Source: DASVAL01 sp035649575 (GTDB lineage: Bacteria > Planctomycetota > UBA1135 > UBA2386). From it: a stretch of 22,605 nt of DNA. Position 1 is the stretch's first letter. Each line of letters starts with the position of its first letter. Made by a program: the position numbers and the translations under genes. Below are positions 6,767 to 15,224 of this stretch, piece after piece. The notes beneath the pieces are model-generated. The model did no database searches and was not told the DNA's origin. It saw nothing but the letters and a program-made list of their open reading frames with translations. Location: positions 1 through 22,605 of the forward strand of contig DASRJH010000327.1 of the NCBI GenBank assembly GCA_035649575.1. Direction: 5' to 3'.

Positions 6767-8257
6767 ATGCGCCACATCGATGCCGTCGTGCGAGGCCTGG
6801 GCTCGCTTCTCGTCTGCTTCCTACAATCCTCGGTGCCTGCCCAGACCCTGACGCGGGGGCCTTCGGTTTGGGAAACCGAGCCCACGTCGTTCCGGGTCGC
6901 GTTCCAGACGTCGGGCAACGTGCAAGGCCGGATCGATTGGGGCCCCACCGAGGCTCTCGGCAACACGACCAGTGGGAACTCGACGACGATCCACGCGATC
7001 CGCATCACGGGGCTGCAGCCTGACCATTTCTATTGGTATCGCGTCCGTCTCCAGAATACTCCGGTGACGCCCGTCTTCCGCACGCGCACCTTCGCGTCGG
7101 CAACTTCTGCGGCAGCGGGTTCGGACGTGAGCTTCTTCGTGTTCGGCGACTGCGGCAGCGGCTCTTCGAACCAGATCCGCGTCGCAAACCTCGTCCACAG
7201 TTGGGACTGGGATCTCGGCCTGCTGGCAGGGGACATCATCTACCCCGATGGCCAGGCCTCGGGTCTCGATCCGTATTTCTTCACGCCCTACGGGGCGACC
7301 CTGCGCAGCACGCCCTTCTATCCGGTGCTCGGCAATCACGACTACCACACGTCGAACGGCCAGCCGTATCTCGATGCCTTCTACCTGCCGACCGCCAACT
7401 CGGGCACCGAGCGCTGGTATTCCTTCGACCACGGCAAGGTCCACTTCATTGGGCTCGATTCGAACCAGGTGTCGACAACGACGCAGACAACCTGGTTGCG
7501 AAACGACCTGATCGCCGCTCGCGCCAACAACGTGCAGTGGATCTTCGCGACGCTGCACCACCCGCCGTACTCGTCGGGCACCGTGCACGGCCGCGAGCAG
7601 TCGGTCTACGACAACTGGTGTCCGATCTTCGAGGAGTTCGAGGTCGATGCCGTGTTCACGGGACACGACCACATCTATGAGCGAACGACGGTCCGAAGGG
7701 ACTTCTATCCGAACAAGCGTGGCGTCGTGTATTACGTCGTGGGGACCGGCGGCGCCGGCCTCTACTCGATCAGCCCCGAGCCGTACTCGGCCTACGCAAC
7801 ATCGAGGTTCGGCGCGCTCAAGGTGGACGTGCGCGGCAACGTCTTCCGTTCGGTCTTCCTCGATGGCAACTCGAGCACGCTCGGCCAGCAGTTGGACGCC
7901 TTCTCGATGACGCGCGGGCCGGTGACCCCGGCGCTGCGCGCCACGAGTCCGAGCCCGGAACCCGGTCAATCGTTCCAAGGTGCGTTCGATGGGCCAAACG
8001 GAGCGTTCCGTGTGTTGTTCGCCGCGCTGCAATCGGGCTACGCGCCCGTGCCGGGCCTCGGCCTCGTGCAGATCGGTTCTCCGAACACGATCTTGACCAG
8101 TGGCCCGATCGGTTCGACCCAGACTGCCGCGTTCTCGCTGGCCGTCCCGAACCAACCAGCACTCGTGGGCGCGAGCCTCTTCTTCCAGGGGATCACGCTG
8201 AACGGTCCCAGCCTGAGCATGCAGCTCACGGACCTGCTTCCCGCCAGAGTCCGTTGA
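6767..8257 (+). CDS. Secreted purple-acid-phosphatase-like metallophosphoesterase, copy 2
   Basis: This 496-residue paralogue of the preceding gene has the same layout: signal peptide ending VPAQ at residue 26, Fn3-like domain, metallophosphoesterase core and C-terminal domain. The metal ligands are intact: Asp128 (GDCG), Asp156 and Tyr159 (GDIIY), Asn190 and His191 (GNHD), His264 (LHHP), His300 and His302 (GHDH). Compared with copy 1 it carries a short insertion, SATSAA, just before the core (about 111-116). The start matches copies 1 and 3 by homology, but I see no Shine-Dalgarno sequence. A 171-bp gap with hairpins precedes it, so it may be transcribed separately. Closeness in both DNA and protein to its neighbours indicates tandem duplication within this lineage. 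Confidence 0.88.
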   Translation: MRHIDAVVRGLGSLLVCFLQSSVPAQTLTRGPSVWETEPTSFRVAFQTSGNVQGRIDWGPTEALGNTTSGNSTTIHAIRITGLQPDHFYWYRVRLQNTPVTPVFRTRTFASATSAAAGSDVSFFVFGDCGSGSSNQIRVANLVHSWDWDLGLLAGDIIYPDGQASGLDPYFFTPYGATLRSTPFYPVLGNHDYHTSNGQPYLDAFYLPTANSGTERWYSFDHGKVHFIGLDSNQVSTTTQTTWLRNDLIAARANNVQWIFATLHHPPYSSGTVHGREQSVYDNWCPIFEEFEVDAVFTGHDHIYERTTVRRDFYPNKRGVVYYVVGTGGAGLYSISPEPYSAYATSRFGALKVDVRGNVFRSVFLDGNSSTLGQQLDAFSMTRGPVTPALRATSPSPEPGQSFQGAFDGPNGAFRVLFAALQSGYAPVPGLGLVQIGSPNTILTSGPIGSTQTAAFSLAVPNQPALVGASLFFQGITLNGPSLSMQLTDLLPARVR

Positions 8258-8260
8258 CCA

Positions 8261-8270
8261 GGCACGTGCC
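8261..8270. repeat. 10-bp palindrome GGCACGTGCC
   Basis: A perfect palindrome 3 nt after the stop codon of copy 2. It could be a protein-binding site or chance. It lies just before the large inverted-repeat element. Confidence 0.3.
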
Positions 8271-8276
8271 GCGTCA

Positions 8277-8386
8277 GGGGACTGATGGTTTGCGTGGACA
8301 CGCCACCGGGACGCACAATCCGTTGGTGACTCACGGGTGTGAACATGCACCGGGCAGTGGCAGGTCCACTCAAACCATCAGTTCCC
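8277..8386. repeat. Inverted-repeat element between phosphoesterase copies 2 and 3
   Basis: The left arm 8277-8299 (GGGGACTGATGGTTTG, then CGTGGAC) is the reverse complement of the right arm 8364-8386 at 21 of 23 positions. Pairing continues inward through GCCAC (8302-8306) and GTGGC (8357-8361). The interior carries no reading frame. No clear target-site duplication flanks it. It could be a miniature inverted-repeat element remnant, a large transcript hairpin that ends copy 2, or a regulatory structure for copy 3. Confidence 0.65.
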
Positions 8387-8454
8387 AAGGGGGGCCCGCC
8401 ATTCGGTCCTGCGAACGCGCGTGCAGCGATGCATAGTTCTTCAACGGACATCGG

Positions 8455-8460
8455 TATGAT
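8455..8460 (+). promoter_or_regulatory. Candidate -10 box (TATGAT) for phosphoesterase copy 3
   Basis: TATGAT matches the sigma-70 -10 consensus at five of six positions. The -35 region is weak. Transcription from it would begin near 8467, about 36 nt before the preferred ATG at 8503, and too close to the earlier in-frame ATG at 8476. It therefore supports the later start. Confidence 0.35.
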
Positions 8461-8502
8461 ATCCGACGCCACCGGATGTCGAGCAGGCACCGCATTCCCC
8501 CC

Positions 8503-9945
8503 ATGCGCAACCTGGTTCTGGTCCTCATCGTCTTGCAGCACCTGTTGCCAGCCCAGACGCTGACACGAGGTCCATCGGTCTGGGAACACGGGCCATCGTC
8601 GTTCCTCGTCGCGTTCCGAACCTCGAGCCAGGTGCAAGGCCAGATCGAATGGGGCCCCACCGAAGCGCTCGGCAACATCTCGAGTGGGATCGCGACGCAG
8701 GACCACGCGATCCGCATCACGGGACTGCTGCCAGACCACCTCTATTGGTATCGCGTCCGTCTGCTCGGTGCTCCGGTGACGCCCGTCTTGCGCACACGCA
8801 CCTTCGCGTCGGTGGGTTCTGACGTGAGCTTCTTCGTGCTCGGCGACTGCGGCAGCGGAACTGCGGACCAGTTTCGCGTTGCGAGCCTCGTCCACAGTTG
8901 GGACTGGGACCTCGGTCTGCTGCCGGGAGACATCGTCTACGACGATGGCGCTTCCCAGGACTTCGATCCGCACTTCTTCGTGCCCTACGGGCCAGCGCTG
9001 TGCAGCACGCCCTTCTTTCCGGCGCTCGGCAACCACGACGTGCAAACACAGAACGGCCAGCCGTTCCTCGACGCCTTCTATCTGCCACCCGCCAACTCAG
9101 GCAGCGAACGCTGGTATTCCTTCGACCACGGCAGGGTGCACTTCATCGGGCTCGATTCCACGAATACGTCGAGCTCTCAGACAGCATGGTTGCACGCCGA
9201 CCTCGCCTCGGCTCGCGCCAATGACGCAGAGTGGATCTTCGTGAGCTTGCACCACGCTCCGTATACCTCCGGATATCACGGCCGCTCGCAGTGGGTCTAT
9301 CAGAACTGGTGCCCGATCTTCGAAGAGTTCGAAGTCGATGTCGTGTTCACGGGACACGACCACCACTATGAGCGAACCGCGGTCATGAGGGACTACCATC
9401 CCAACAAGCGCGGCGTCGTCTACTTCGTCGTCGGGACCGGCGGCGGCACGATCTATTCCGCGACGCCCGAGCCATACACGGCCTTCGCGCAATCGAAGTG
9501 GGGAGCGCTCAAGGTGGACGTGCGCGGTCCCGTCTTCCGCTCGGTCTTCCTGGACGGAAGCGTCAGCACGCTCGGCCAGCAGTTGGACCCCTACACGATC
9601 GTGCGCGGACCCGCGACGGCAGCGCTGCGCGCCACGAGTCCGAGTCCGCAACCCGGTCAGTCCTTCGACGGTGCGTTCGACGGGCCGACCGGTGTGTTCC
9701 AGTTACTGTTCGCTTCGTTGCACCCCGACTACGTGCCTGTGCCCGGTCTCGGCGTCGTGCATCTCGGTTCTCTCGACTTCCTCGCGGGTAGCCTGATCGG
9801 CTCGACGCAGAGCGAAGCGTTCTCGCTGGTCATCCCGAACCAACCCGCATTCGCAGGCACGAGCATCTTCTTCCAGGGGTTCACGCTGCACGGCCCCTCA
9901 CTGAGGCTGCAGCTCACGGATCTGCTTCCCGCGAGAGTCCGTTGA
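8503..9945 (+). CDS. Secreted purple-acid-phosphatase-like metallophosphoesterase, copy 3
   Basis: This third paralogue has 480 residues from the ATG at 8503. I prefer this start because it opens directly with MRNLVLVLIVLQHLLPAQ, matching the signal peptides of copies 1 and 2. An in-frame ATG at 8476 would add nine residues, MSSRHRIPP, before it. The core is intact: Asp115 (GDCG), Asp143 and Tyr146 (GDIVY), Asn177 and His178 (GNHD), His250 (LHHA), His285 and His287 (GHDH). It is the most diverged copy: the residue after GHDH is His rather than Ile, GQASG becomes GASQD, and the HGREQS block reads HGRSQW. These changes lie around the active site and may alter substrate preference. The C-terminal domain is conserved. 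The gene ends 28 bp from the convergent methyltransferase gene. Confidence 0.87.
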   Translation: MRNLVLVLIVLQHLLPAQTLTRGPSVWEHGPSSFLVAFRTSSQVQGQIEWGPTEALGNISSGIATQDHAIRITGLLPDHLYWYRVRLLGAPVTPVLRTRTFASVGSDVSFFVLGDCGSGTADQFRVASLVHSWDWDLGLLPGDIVYDDGASQDFDPHFFVPYGPALCSTPFFPALGNHDVQTQNGQPFLDAFYLPPANSGSERWYSFDHGRVHFIGLDSTNTSSSQTAWLHADLASARANDAEWIFVSLHHAPYTSGYHGRSQWVYQNWCPIFEEFEVDVVFTGHDHHYERTAVMRDYHPNKRGVVYFVVGTGGGTIYSATPEPYTAFAQSKWGALKVDVRGPVFRSVFLDGSVSTLGQQLDPYTIVRGPATAALRATSPSPQPGQSFDGAFDGPTGVFQLLFASLHPDYVPVPGLGVVHLGSLDFLAGSLIGSTQSEAFSLVIPNQPAFAGTSIFFQGFTLHGPSLRLQLTDLLPARVR

Positions 9946-9973
9946 CCAGCTGCGGCGAGGTGGCGCGCGGGAC

Positions 9974-10975
9974 TCAGCCCGCGGCAGCCGGCTTGTCGAC
10001 ATACAGCAGCAGCCACTTGAACGGCTGGCGTGTCTCGACGGTCGCGGCTCCGAACGACGCGAGGCACTCGCGCAAGCTCGCCACCGTGAACTCGCGCACG
10101 TGGTTGCGATGCGGGACGAGGTCCTCGTGGGGCACGCTGACCACGAGCCGTCCCCGCGGCGCGACCAGCGCCCAGGCGAGCGCGAGCATGCGATCGCCGA
10201 CGTGACCGGGCACGTGCTCGAGCACTTCGGCGAGCACGACGGTGTCGTGCACAGCATCGGCCGGCATCTCGAGGATGTCCCGCTCGAGGAACTCGATCCC
10301 CGGATACCGCGCCCGTGCCCGCTCGATCTTGCGCGCGCTGAGGTCGACGCCGAGCACGCGCAGGCCGCGGCGAGCAATCTCCGCGCTCAGGTGACCCGCG
10401 CCGCATCCGAGCTCGAGCACGCGGCCGCGGCACAACGACGCCATCACGCGGTATCGGTCCGCAACCGTGTGATCGATCGCCGGCTCGCGCTCGATGCCGA
10501 AGAACAGCCAACCGAACGGCTGGTCCTTGTACATCTTGGGCTGGTCGATCTGCTCGAGCAGCGACGTCAGCTCCGCGCGCTCGAACGAACGCGCGCCCGC
10601 GCCGGACGCGTTGCCGCCGTGCGGCACACACACGAGCAGCTGTCCGCGCTGGCTCACCGCGGCGTAGGCGCGCCGCAGCGCGGTCGACCGCACCTCGGGA
10701 TCGAGGTGCTCGAGCGCATCCACGACCAGCACGGTGTCGAAGAACCGGCCGGCAGCCAGCTCGTTCGGCGGGTCGCCGATCGCGCGCACGTGCGCGTCGA
10801 TGCCGCCGCTCGCGAGCCGTTCGCGCAGCGCCGCCGACGCCCGCCCGAGCACGACGGTCCGGCCGCGGCACCGCCGCGCGAGCGCGCGGGCGAGCCCCTG
10901 CTCCTCCTGTGGCAACGGCGGCGATGGCTGGCGGTGGGCACCTGCACCCGTTCCGGCTTCTGGCGTCGTGGTCAT
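9974..10975 (-). CDS. Tandem-domain class I SAM methyltransferase with degenerate N-terminal copy
   Basis: This 333-residue protein has two Rossmann methyltransferase halves. The C-terminal half (about 166-330) has a normal SAM site: VLELGCGAGHL (186-196), VLGVD ending at Asp211, and EVLEHVPG (250-257). The N-terminal half (about 35-165) aligns with it by eye: CRGRTVVLGRASAAL against CRGRVLELGCGAGHL, DTVLVVDALEHL against DTVVLAEVLEHV, LLVCVPHG against LVVSVPHE, and DQPFGWLFF against RQPFKWLLL. Its glycine motif is lost (GRASA), as is the acidic ribose-binding residue (Ala65). It probably has a structural or substrate-binding role. The ATG at 10975 overlaps the stop codon of the kinase gene (ATGA) and has GAGGA 6 nt upstream, so translation is coupled. 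It is the last gene of the operon and might methylate the exported glycan. The substrate is unknown. Confidence 0.85.
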   Translation of the reverse strand: MTTTPEAGTGAGAHRQPSPPLPQEEQGLARALARRCRGRTVVLGRASAALRERLASGGIDAHVRAIGDPPNELAAGRFFDTVLVVDALEHLDPEVRSTALRRAYAAVSQRGQLLVCVPHGGNASGAGARSFERAELTSLLEQIDQPKMYKDQPFGWLFFGIEREPAIDHTVADRYRVMASLCRGRVLELGCGAGHLSAEIARRGLRVLGVDLSARKIERARARYPGIEFLERDILEMPADAVHDTVVLAEVLEHVPGHVGDRMLALAWALVAPRGRLVVSVPHEDLVPHRNHVREFTVASLRECLASFGAATVETRQPFKWLLLYVDKPAAAG

Positions 10976-13395
10976 GGTCGGTCCTCGCTGGCAAGGAACG
11001 CGGCGCGCTCGCCCGCCGCGCGCAGCAGGCGATCGGCGGCCTCGGTGTCGGCGTCGCGGCGCCGCCGATCGGCGGCGAGCTCCAGCAACGCGGTCACTTC
11101 GAACGCGGCGAGCCTCGCGGCCGCCCGCGATTGGCAACGCAGATACCCGCGGCGGAAACCCTGGCTCGCGAGTCTCGCGTCGCCGCCGGGCGCCACGAGC
11201 GCGAGTTGCGCGAGGAACTCCGCGGCGTCGAGCAGCGGATGCACGCCGTGCACGTCCTCGACGGTCTTGACGGCGATGCGCGAGCTCCCGCCAGCGGGCA
11301 CGGCCGCATACGTTCCGCCTGGCTCGTCGCGGACCAGGAGGATGCGCCGAGGCGAGAAATGCTTCAGAGTCGGCGCCGCCCGTTCGACGTCCGCACCAAC
11401 GAAGCGGGCCGCACGGTCGAGCATCGCAAAGACCTCGTGCGCACCGGGACCCGCAGCGAGCTCCGCCACTGCGGCCTGCACGCGCTCCAAGTGGGTGCGC
11501 GTTCCGGCCGCCGCCCGCGCGGCGTCGATCGCCAGGGGCGCTGCGTGCACGGCTGCCAGCGCCGCACCCGCGCGTTCGCACACTGCCTCACCCTCGGCGC
11601 CCCCTGCATGCAGCAGGGCCAGCAGGGGCTTGCCCGACGGGGTCACCACGACCTGCAGGCCGAGCTCCGGCAGGAACGCGACCAACGCCGGCAGCACCGG
11701 CCCGTCCGGCATCCCGCGCAGCGCGTCGTTTGCGGCGATCAGGCGCGCGGTGCGGTGGCGCATGCTGCTGCACTCTTCCCAGCGATGGCCGTCGAACACG
11801 CCGCGCCAGCTCGCGCCGGCGCGCCATCCCTCGACGCGCAGTCGGAAGTGCCGGTGCGGCGGCGTCGCGGCGCGGGCCTCCACGCGGCAGGTGCCGACCT
11901 CTGCGCCGAACAGGCGCCACAGGTGCGGGCTCAGCAGGCCGCGCACGTACTGGCTGTCCTCCGCCCAGGCGGCGAGGTCGACATCGCGCGCGTCATTCGC
12001 GGCGTGGTCGCGCTGCAGCCGAGTGGCCTGGTCGCAAACGATTGCGTCCCCGCGCGCGGCGCCGCTGAGCGCGAGCGCCGCCTCGCATCGTTCCACGAGG
12101 GCGAACGCGGTCTCGGCCCAGCCATCGCGCTGCAGGCGAAAGCCGGTCCCCGCGGACATCAGCAGCGAGGCCGCTTCGAACAGCCGCGCGCGGCGTTCGT
12201 CCTCGCCCGAGTGCCGCAGATACTGCGCAAGGAACGACTCGCCGACCGCCGCCAGACCGTCGAGGTCGCCGTAGACGCGCAGCGACGAAGTACGCAACGA
12301 GGCCAGGAACCTGCCGACGTCGTGCAGGCGGTCCCCGAGGACGACGTTGTCCAGATCGATCAGCGTCAGACGGTCGTCGTCGACCAGCACGTTCGCCGGG
12401 TGCAGGTCGCCGTGGATCGGCCCCGTGACGATTGCGCGCTGCTCCAACTCGGCGACCAAGCGGTCCCGCAGGCCGAGGATCCGCGCGCGTTCCTGCGGGC
12501 GGATCGCACACAGCACGTCGGCCCAGCGCTGCACGCTGCGCACGCTCGAGCGCGAGGCTTGCTGGAAGCGAAGCGGCAGGGGCATCGCGTGCAGCGCGGC
12601 GACCGCACGCGCAGTCCTGCGCACCGCGGCGGCGAACTCAGCGGTCCCCGCCAGCTCCGACAGGCGCCCGCCGGTCGCGAACTCCTGCAGGAATACGCCC
12701 GGTGCCGCGAAAAAGCCCAGCGGCGGCGCCATGCGCAAGCGGTGGCGCGACTTCTGCCACACCGCCCAGTTGTGCGCAAAGATCTCCGCCGCGTCGCGGC
12801 GCGCGTAGAGCTTGCCGACGACGCGCCGGACCTCGGGCAACGACGTCCTGCGACAGACGGCCTGGATCTCGTACAGGAGCGCCGCGCGAGCACCGGGCGT
12901 GTAACCGAGACAGCGGATCTCGAGCGACCGCACGCGCAGGTGGCGCTCGTGCCACAGCCGCTCGAACAGCGTCTTCATGTGCTCCTCGTTGCATGCGTCG
13001 ACGAGACCCGGCAGCGCCGTGTCGAACGGGAACACGCTGGCCGCGAGCGACAGCGCCGGCACGTGCACGACGGGATCGCGCAGCGGGCGCTGGCCCAACG
13101 CGCGGTATCGCGCGATGAGGTCGGCGGGCACGTCCGCAGGCTGCGCGCCGCGCGCGGTCAGCTCGCCCGCGACCAGCTGCGTGCAGCTACGGCCCCCGTC
13201 GGCGGGGCGGAACTTCACGTCGTAGAGCACCGTGCATCGCTTGTTCGGGCGGTAGTGCACCTGCGAGATGCGCACGGCCTCGATCGCGAGCCCGTCGCTG
13301 GTGCCGAGCGCGCTGTCGGTGAGCAGCGCGCGCATGCGATCGGGGTCGAGTGCTTCGGCAAGGCCGGGGAAGGTGGAGTCCTGTACGACGTTCAT
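10972..13395 (-). CDS. Double-domain APH-type phosphotransferase, one kinase active and one degenerate
   Basis: This 807-residue protein belongs to the aminoglycoside/choline-kinase-like (APH) fold. An N-terminal lobe-like segment (about 30-150, with HYRPNKRCTVLYDV) is followed by kinase 1 (about 155-440): N-lobe VVGKLYA, catalytic IHGDLHPANVL with Asp330 and Asn335, and metal-binding Asp347 in LIDLD. Kinase 2 (about 500-775) keeps the fold pattern but reads LKHFSPRRILL (677-687) where the catalytic loop should be: Asp to His679, Asn to Arg684 and metal Asp to Thr711. It is probably a pseudokinase. Kinase 1 should phosphorylate a hydroxyl group of a small molecule, sugar or lipid. The context does not suggest antibiotic resistance. 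The ATG overlaps the ABC transporter stop (ATGA), with AGGA about 5 nt upstream, and the gene's own stop overlaps the methyltransferase start. Confidence 0.83.
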   Translation of the reverse strand: MNVVQDSTFPGLAEALDPDRMRALLTDSALGTSDGLAIEAVRISQVHYRPNKRCTVLYDVKFRPADGGRSCTQLVAGELTARGAQPADVPADLIARYRALGQRPLRDPVVHVPALSLAASVFPFDTALPGLVDACNEEHMKTLFERLWHERHLRVRSLEIRCLGYTPGARAALLYEIQAVCRRTSLPEVRRVVGKLYARRDAAEIFAHNWAVWQKSRHRLRMAPPLGFFAAPGVFLQEFATGGRLSELAGTAEFAAAVRRTARAVAALHAMPLPLRFQQASRSSVRSVQRWADVLCAIRPQERARILGLRDRLVAELEQRAIVTGPIHGDLHPANVLVDDDRLTLIDLDNVVLGDRLHDVGRFLASLRTSSLRVYGDLDGLAAVGESFLAQYLRHSGEDERRARLFEAASLLMSAGTGFRLQRDGWAETAFALVERCEAALALSGAARGDAIVCDQATRLQRDHAANDARDVDLAAWAEDSQYVRGLLSPHLWRLFGAEVGTCRVEARAATPPHRHFRLRVEGWRAGASWRGVFDGHRWEECSSMRHRTARLIAANDALRGMPDGPVLPALVAFLPELGLQVVVTPSGKPLLALLHAGGAEGEAVCERAGAALAAVHAAPLAIDAARAAAGTRTHLERVQAAVAELAAGPGAHEVFAMLDRAARFVGADVERAAPTLKHFSPRRILLVRDEPGGTYAAVPAGGSSRIAVKTVEDVHGVHPLLDAAEFLAQLALVAPGGDARLASQGFRRGYLRCQSRAAARLAAFEVTALLELAADRRRRDADTEAADRLLRAAGERAAFLASEDRP

Positions 13396-15224
13396 GCGGT
13401 CCTGCCCTCCTCGAGCACGGCCCGTGGCGCGGCGGCGGCCGTGGACTCGCCGGCGATGCGGCCATCCTGCAAGTACACGATCCGGTCAAGACCCTCGAAG
13501 TTGCGCGGGTCGTGCGTGATCACGAGGATCGTGCGCCCGCGCATGAGCCGCTGCAGCGCCTTCATGACGCGGCGCCGCGACTTCTCGTCGAGCCCGACCG
13601 TCAGCTCGTCCATGATCAGGATCGGCGCGTCGTGGATCATCGCGCGCGCGATCGCGATGCACTGCCGCTGCCCGCCGCTCAGGGTGCCGCCGCGCTCGCC
13701 GATCCTCGTGGCGTAACCGTTCGCGAGTCTGCCGATGACGCGGTCGACGCGCGCGCGCCGCGCCGCGTCCTCGATCTCCTGCATCGTGGCGCCCGGCCGG
13801 CCATACGCGATGTTCTCGGCCACCGTCGTGGCGAACAGCACCGGCTCCTGGAAGACGATCGTCACCTGCTTGCGCAGCGACTCGAGCGTGAACTCGCGGA
13901 TGTCGCGGCCATCGATGGTCAGCTGGCCGCTGCACGGGTCGTAGAAGCGCGGAATCAGGCTCGCGAGCGTCGACTTGCCCGCGCCCGTGGGCCCGACGAT
14001 CGCGACGCGCTCGCCGGGTTTCACGACGAGGTCCAGACCGTCGAGCACCTTGGACCCTTTTTCGTAGGCGAACGAGACGTTGCGCCACGCGATCTCGCCA
14101 GCAAAGCGCGGCGCCGGCACCGCGTCGGGGCGGTCCTTCACGTCCCGCTCGACCTGCAGGATACGCAGCACGCGGTCGCCGGCAGTGGCCGCGCGGATCA
14201 TGCGCTCGGTCGAGCGCGACACCTGCTGCAGGGGTTTCGCGAACAGCTTCAGATACATCACGAACACGATCAGGTCGCCGACCGACATGCCGCCGCGCAT
14301 GATCGAACGCGCGGCGAGCACCACGACCAGCGCGGTGACCAGCGACACGGCCAGCTCGGCCGCCCAGCGCAGGCGAGCCTCCAGCTTCGCAGCTTTCGTC
14401 CCGGAGCGCACGTCGCGCCGTGCGGCGCCGCCGAAGCGCTCGATCTCGCGGCGTTCCCCGCGGAACCCCCGCACGACGCGGATCGCGCCGAGCGACTCCG
14501 CGGCGAGCGTCGCGAGCTGCCCTTCGCGCTCGCGCTGCTTGCGAATCGCGCCGCGCATCGGTCGATGGAACGAACGGACCAGCAGCGCAACGATCGGCAG
14601 CAGCGCGAGCGCCGGCAGCGCGAGCCGCCAGTCCATCACGAGCATCACGGTGGCCATGCCGACCATGAACAGTACGGTTTCGGAGACCTCGAGGGGCAGC
14701 GTGACGAACGCCTGCCGCAGCATCGCGATGTCCGACGTCAAGCGCACGACGAGGTCCCCGGTGCGCCGGCGATCGTGGAAGCTCAGCGGCAGATGCTGGA
14801 TGTGGTCATACAGGTCGACGCGAAGCGCCGACGTCGCCTCGATGCCGACGCGCGCCATCGCCACGCGTCGCAGGTAGTACACCTGGCCGCGTAGGAAGGC
14901 CATGGCGACGATCAACCCGCCGAGCAGCAGCAGCAGCGGCCACCGGTCGCCGCCGGCGACGAGGGGTTGCAGGAGTACGGGCACCGGACTACCGAGCAGC
15001 ACCCAGTCGACGATCAGCTTCAGCGGGAACGGCTCGAACAGCCGCGTTGCCGTGTACACGAGCGACAGCACGAAGCCCTGGCACAGCGCGAGCCGCCGGC
15101 CCACGAGATACGGATGCACCAACCGGGCGACGCGCAGGTAGCGGCGCCAGCCCTCCAGCATGCGCGCCCAGCGGCCCGGCCGGACCGAAGTGCCAGCAGT
15201 CATGGTCCGCGCAGCCGAGCTCAC
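13392..15224 (-). CDS. ABC exporter, fused membrane and ATPase domains (MsbA/PglK type)
   Basis: This 610-residue half-transporter would dimerise in the inner membrane to export or flip a hydrophobic or glycan-linked substrate. Hydrophobic segments near residues 45-70, 94-112, 180-235 and 300-340 fit the six-helix exporter fold. The ATPase domain has Walker A GPTGAGKST (411-419), Q-loop Gln459, signature LSGGQ (515-519), Walker B ILIMDE (535-540, catalytic Glu540), D-loop GLD (544-546) and H-loop His571. The usual DEPTSALD is DELTVGLD here. I chose the GTG at 15224: it overlaps the upstream stop as GTGA and has GGAGG 7 nt upstream. An ATG seven codons later is the alternative. It follows four glycosyltransferases and precedes a kinase and a methyltransferase, so a lipid-linked glycan is the likely cargo. 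Confidence 0.92.
   Translation of the reverse strand: MSSAARTMTAGTSVRPGRWARMLEGWRRYLRVARLVHPYLVGRRLALCQGFVLSLVYTATRLFEPFPLKLIVDWVLLGSPVPVLLQPLVAGGDRWPLLLLLGGLIVAMAFLRGQVYYLRRVAMARVGIEATSALRVDLYDHIQHLPLSFHDRRRTGDLVVRLTSDIAMLRQAFVTLPLEVSETVLFMVGMATVMLVMDWRLALPALALLPIVALLVRSFHRPMRGAIRKQREREGQLATLAAESLGAIRVVRGFRGERREIERFGGAARRDVRSGTKAAKLEARLRWAAELAVSLVTALVVVLAARSIMRGGMSVGDLIVFVMYLKLFAKPLQQVSRSTERMIRAATAGDRVLRILQVERDVKDRPDAVPAPRFAGEIAWRNVSFAYEKGSKVLDGLDLVVKPGERVAIVGPTGAGKSTLASLIPRFYDPCSGQLTIDGRDIREFTLESLRKQVTIVFQEPVLFATTVAENIAYGRPGATMQEIEDAARRARVDRVIGRLANGYATRIGERGGTLSGGQRQCIAIARAMIHDAPILIMDELTVGLDEKSRRRVMKALQRLMRGRTILVITHDPRNFEGLDRIVYLQDGRIAGESTAAAAPRAVLEEGRTA

Noticed and set aside
5123..9945. 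Biosynthetic phosphodiesterase or nucleotidase assignment for the three phosphoesterases
   Set aside because: The PAP-type Tyr in GDxxY and the N-terminal Fn3-like domain fit purple acid phosphatases better; no nucleotidase C-terminal domain is present.
10976..11581. N-terminal extension of the methyltransferase
   Set aside because: It overlaps the kinase gene over 600 bp in another frame; the ATGA overlap start at 10975 with GAGGA upstream is far better.
10972..13395. Antibiotic-resistance (aminoglycoside phosphotransferase) gene
   Set aside because: It shares only the fold and catalytic loop. Its length, double-domain layout and operon context point to glycan or lipid modification instead.
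10909..13716. 935-codon plus-strand open frame opposite the kinase gene
   Set aside because: It is antisense to a protein with clear kinase motifs and coupled start and stop codons. Its composition (Arg, Gln, His, Ala rich) is that of a GC-driven antisense frame.
13350..14894. 514-codon plus-strand open frame opposite the ABC exporter
   Set aside because: It is antisense to intact Walker A, signature and Walker B motifs, and has no domain of its own.
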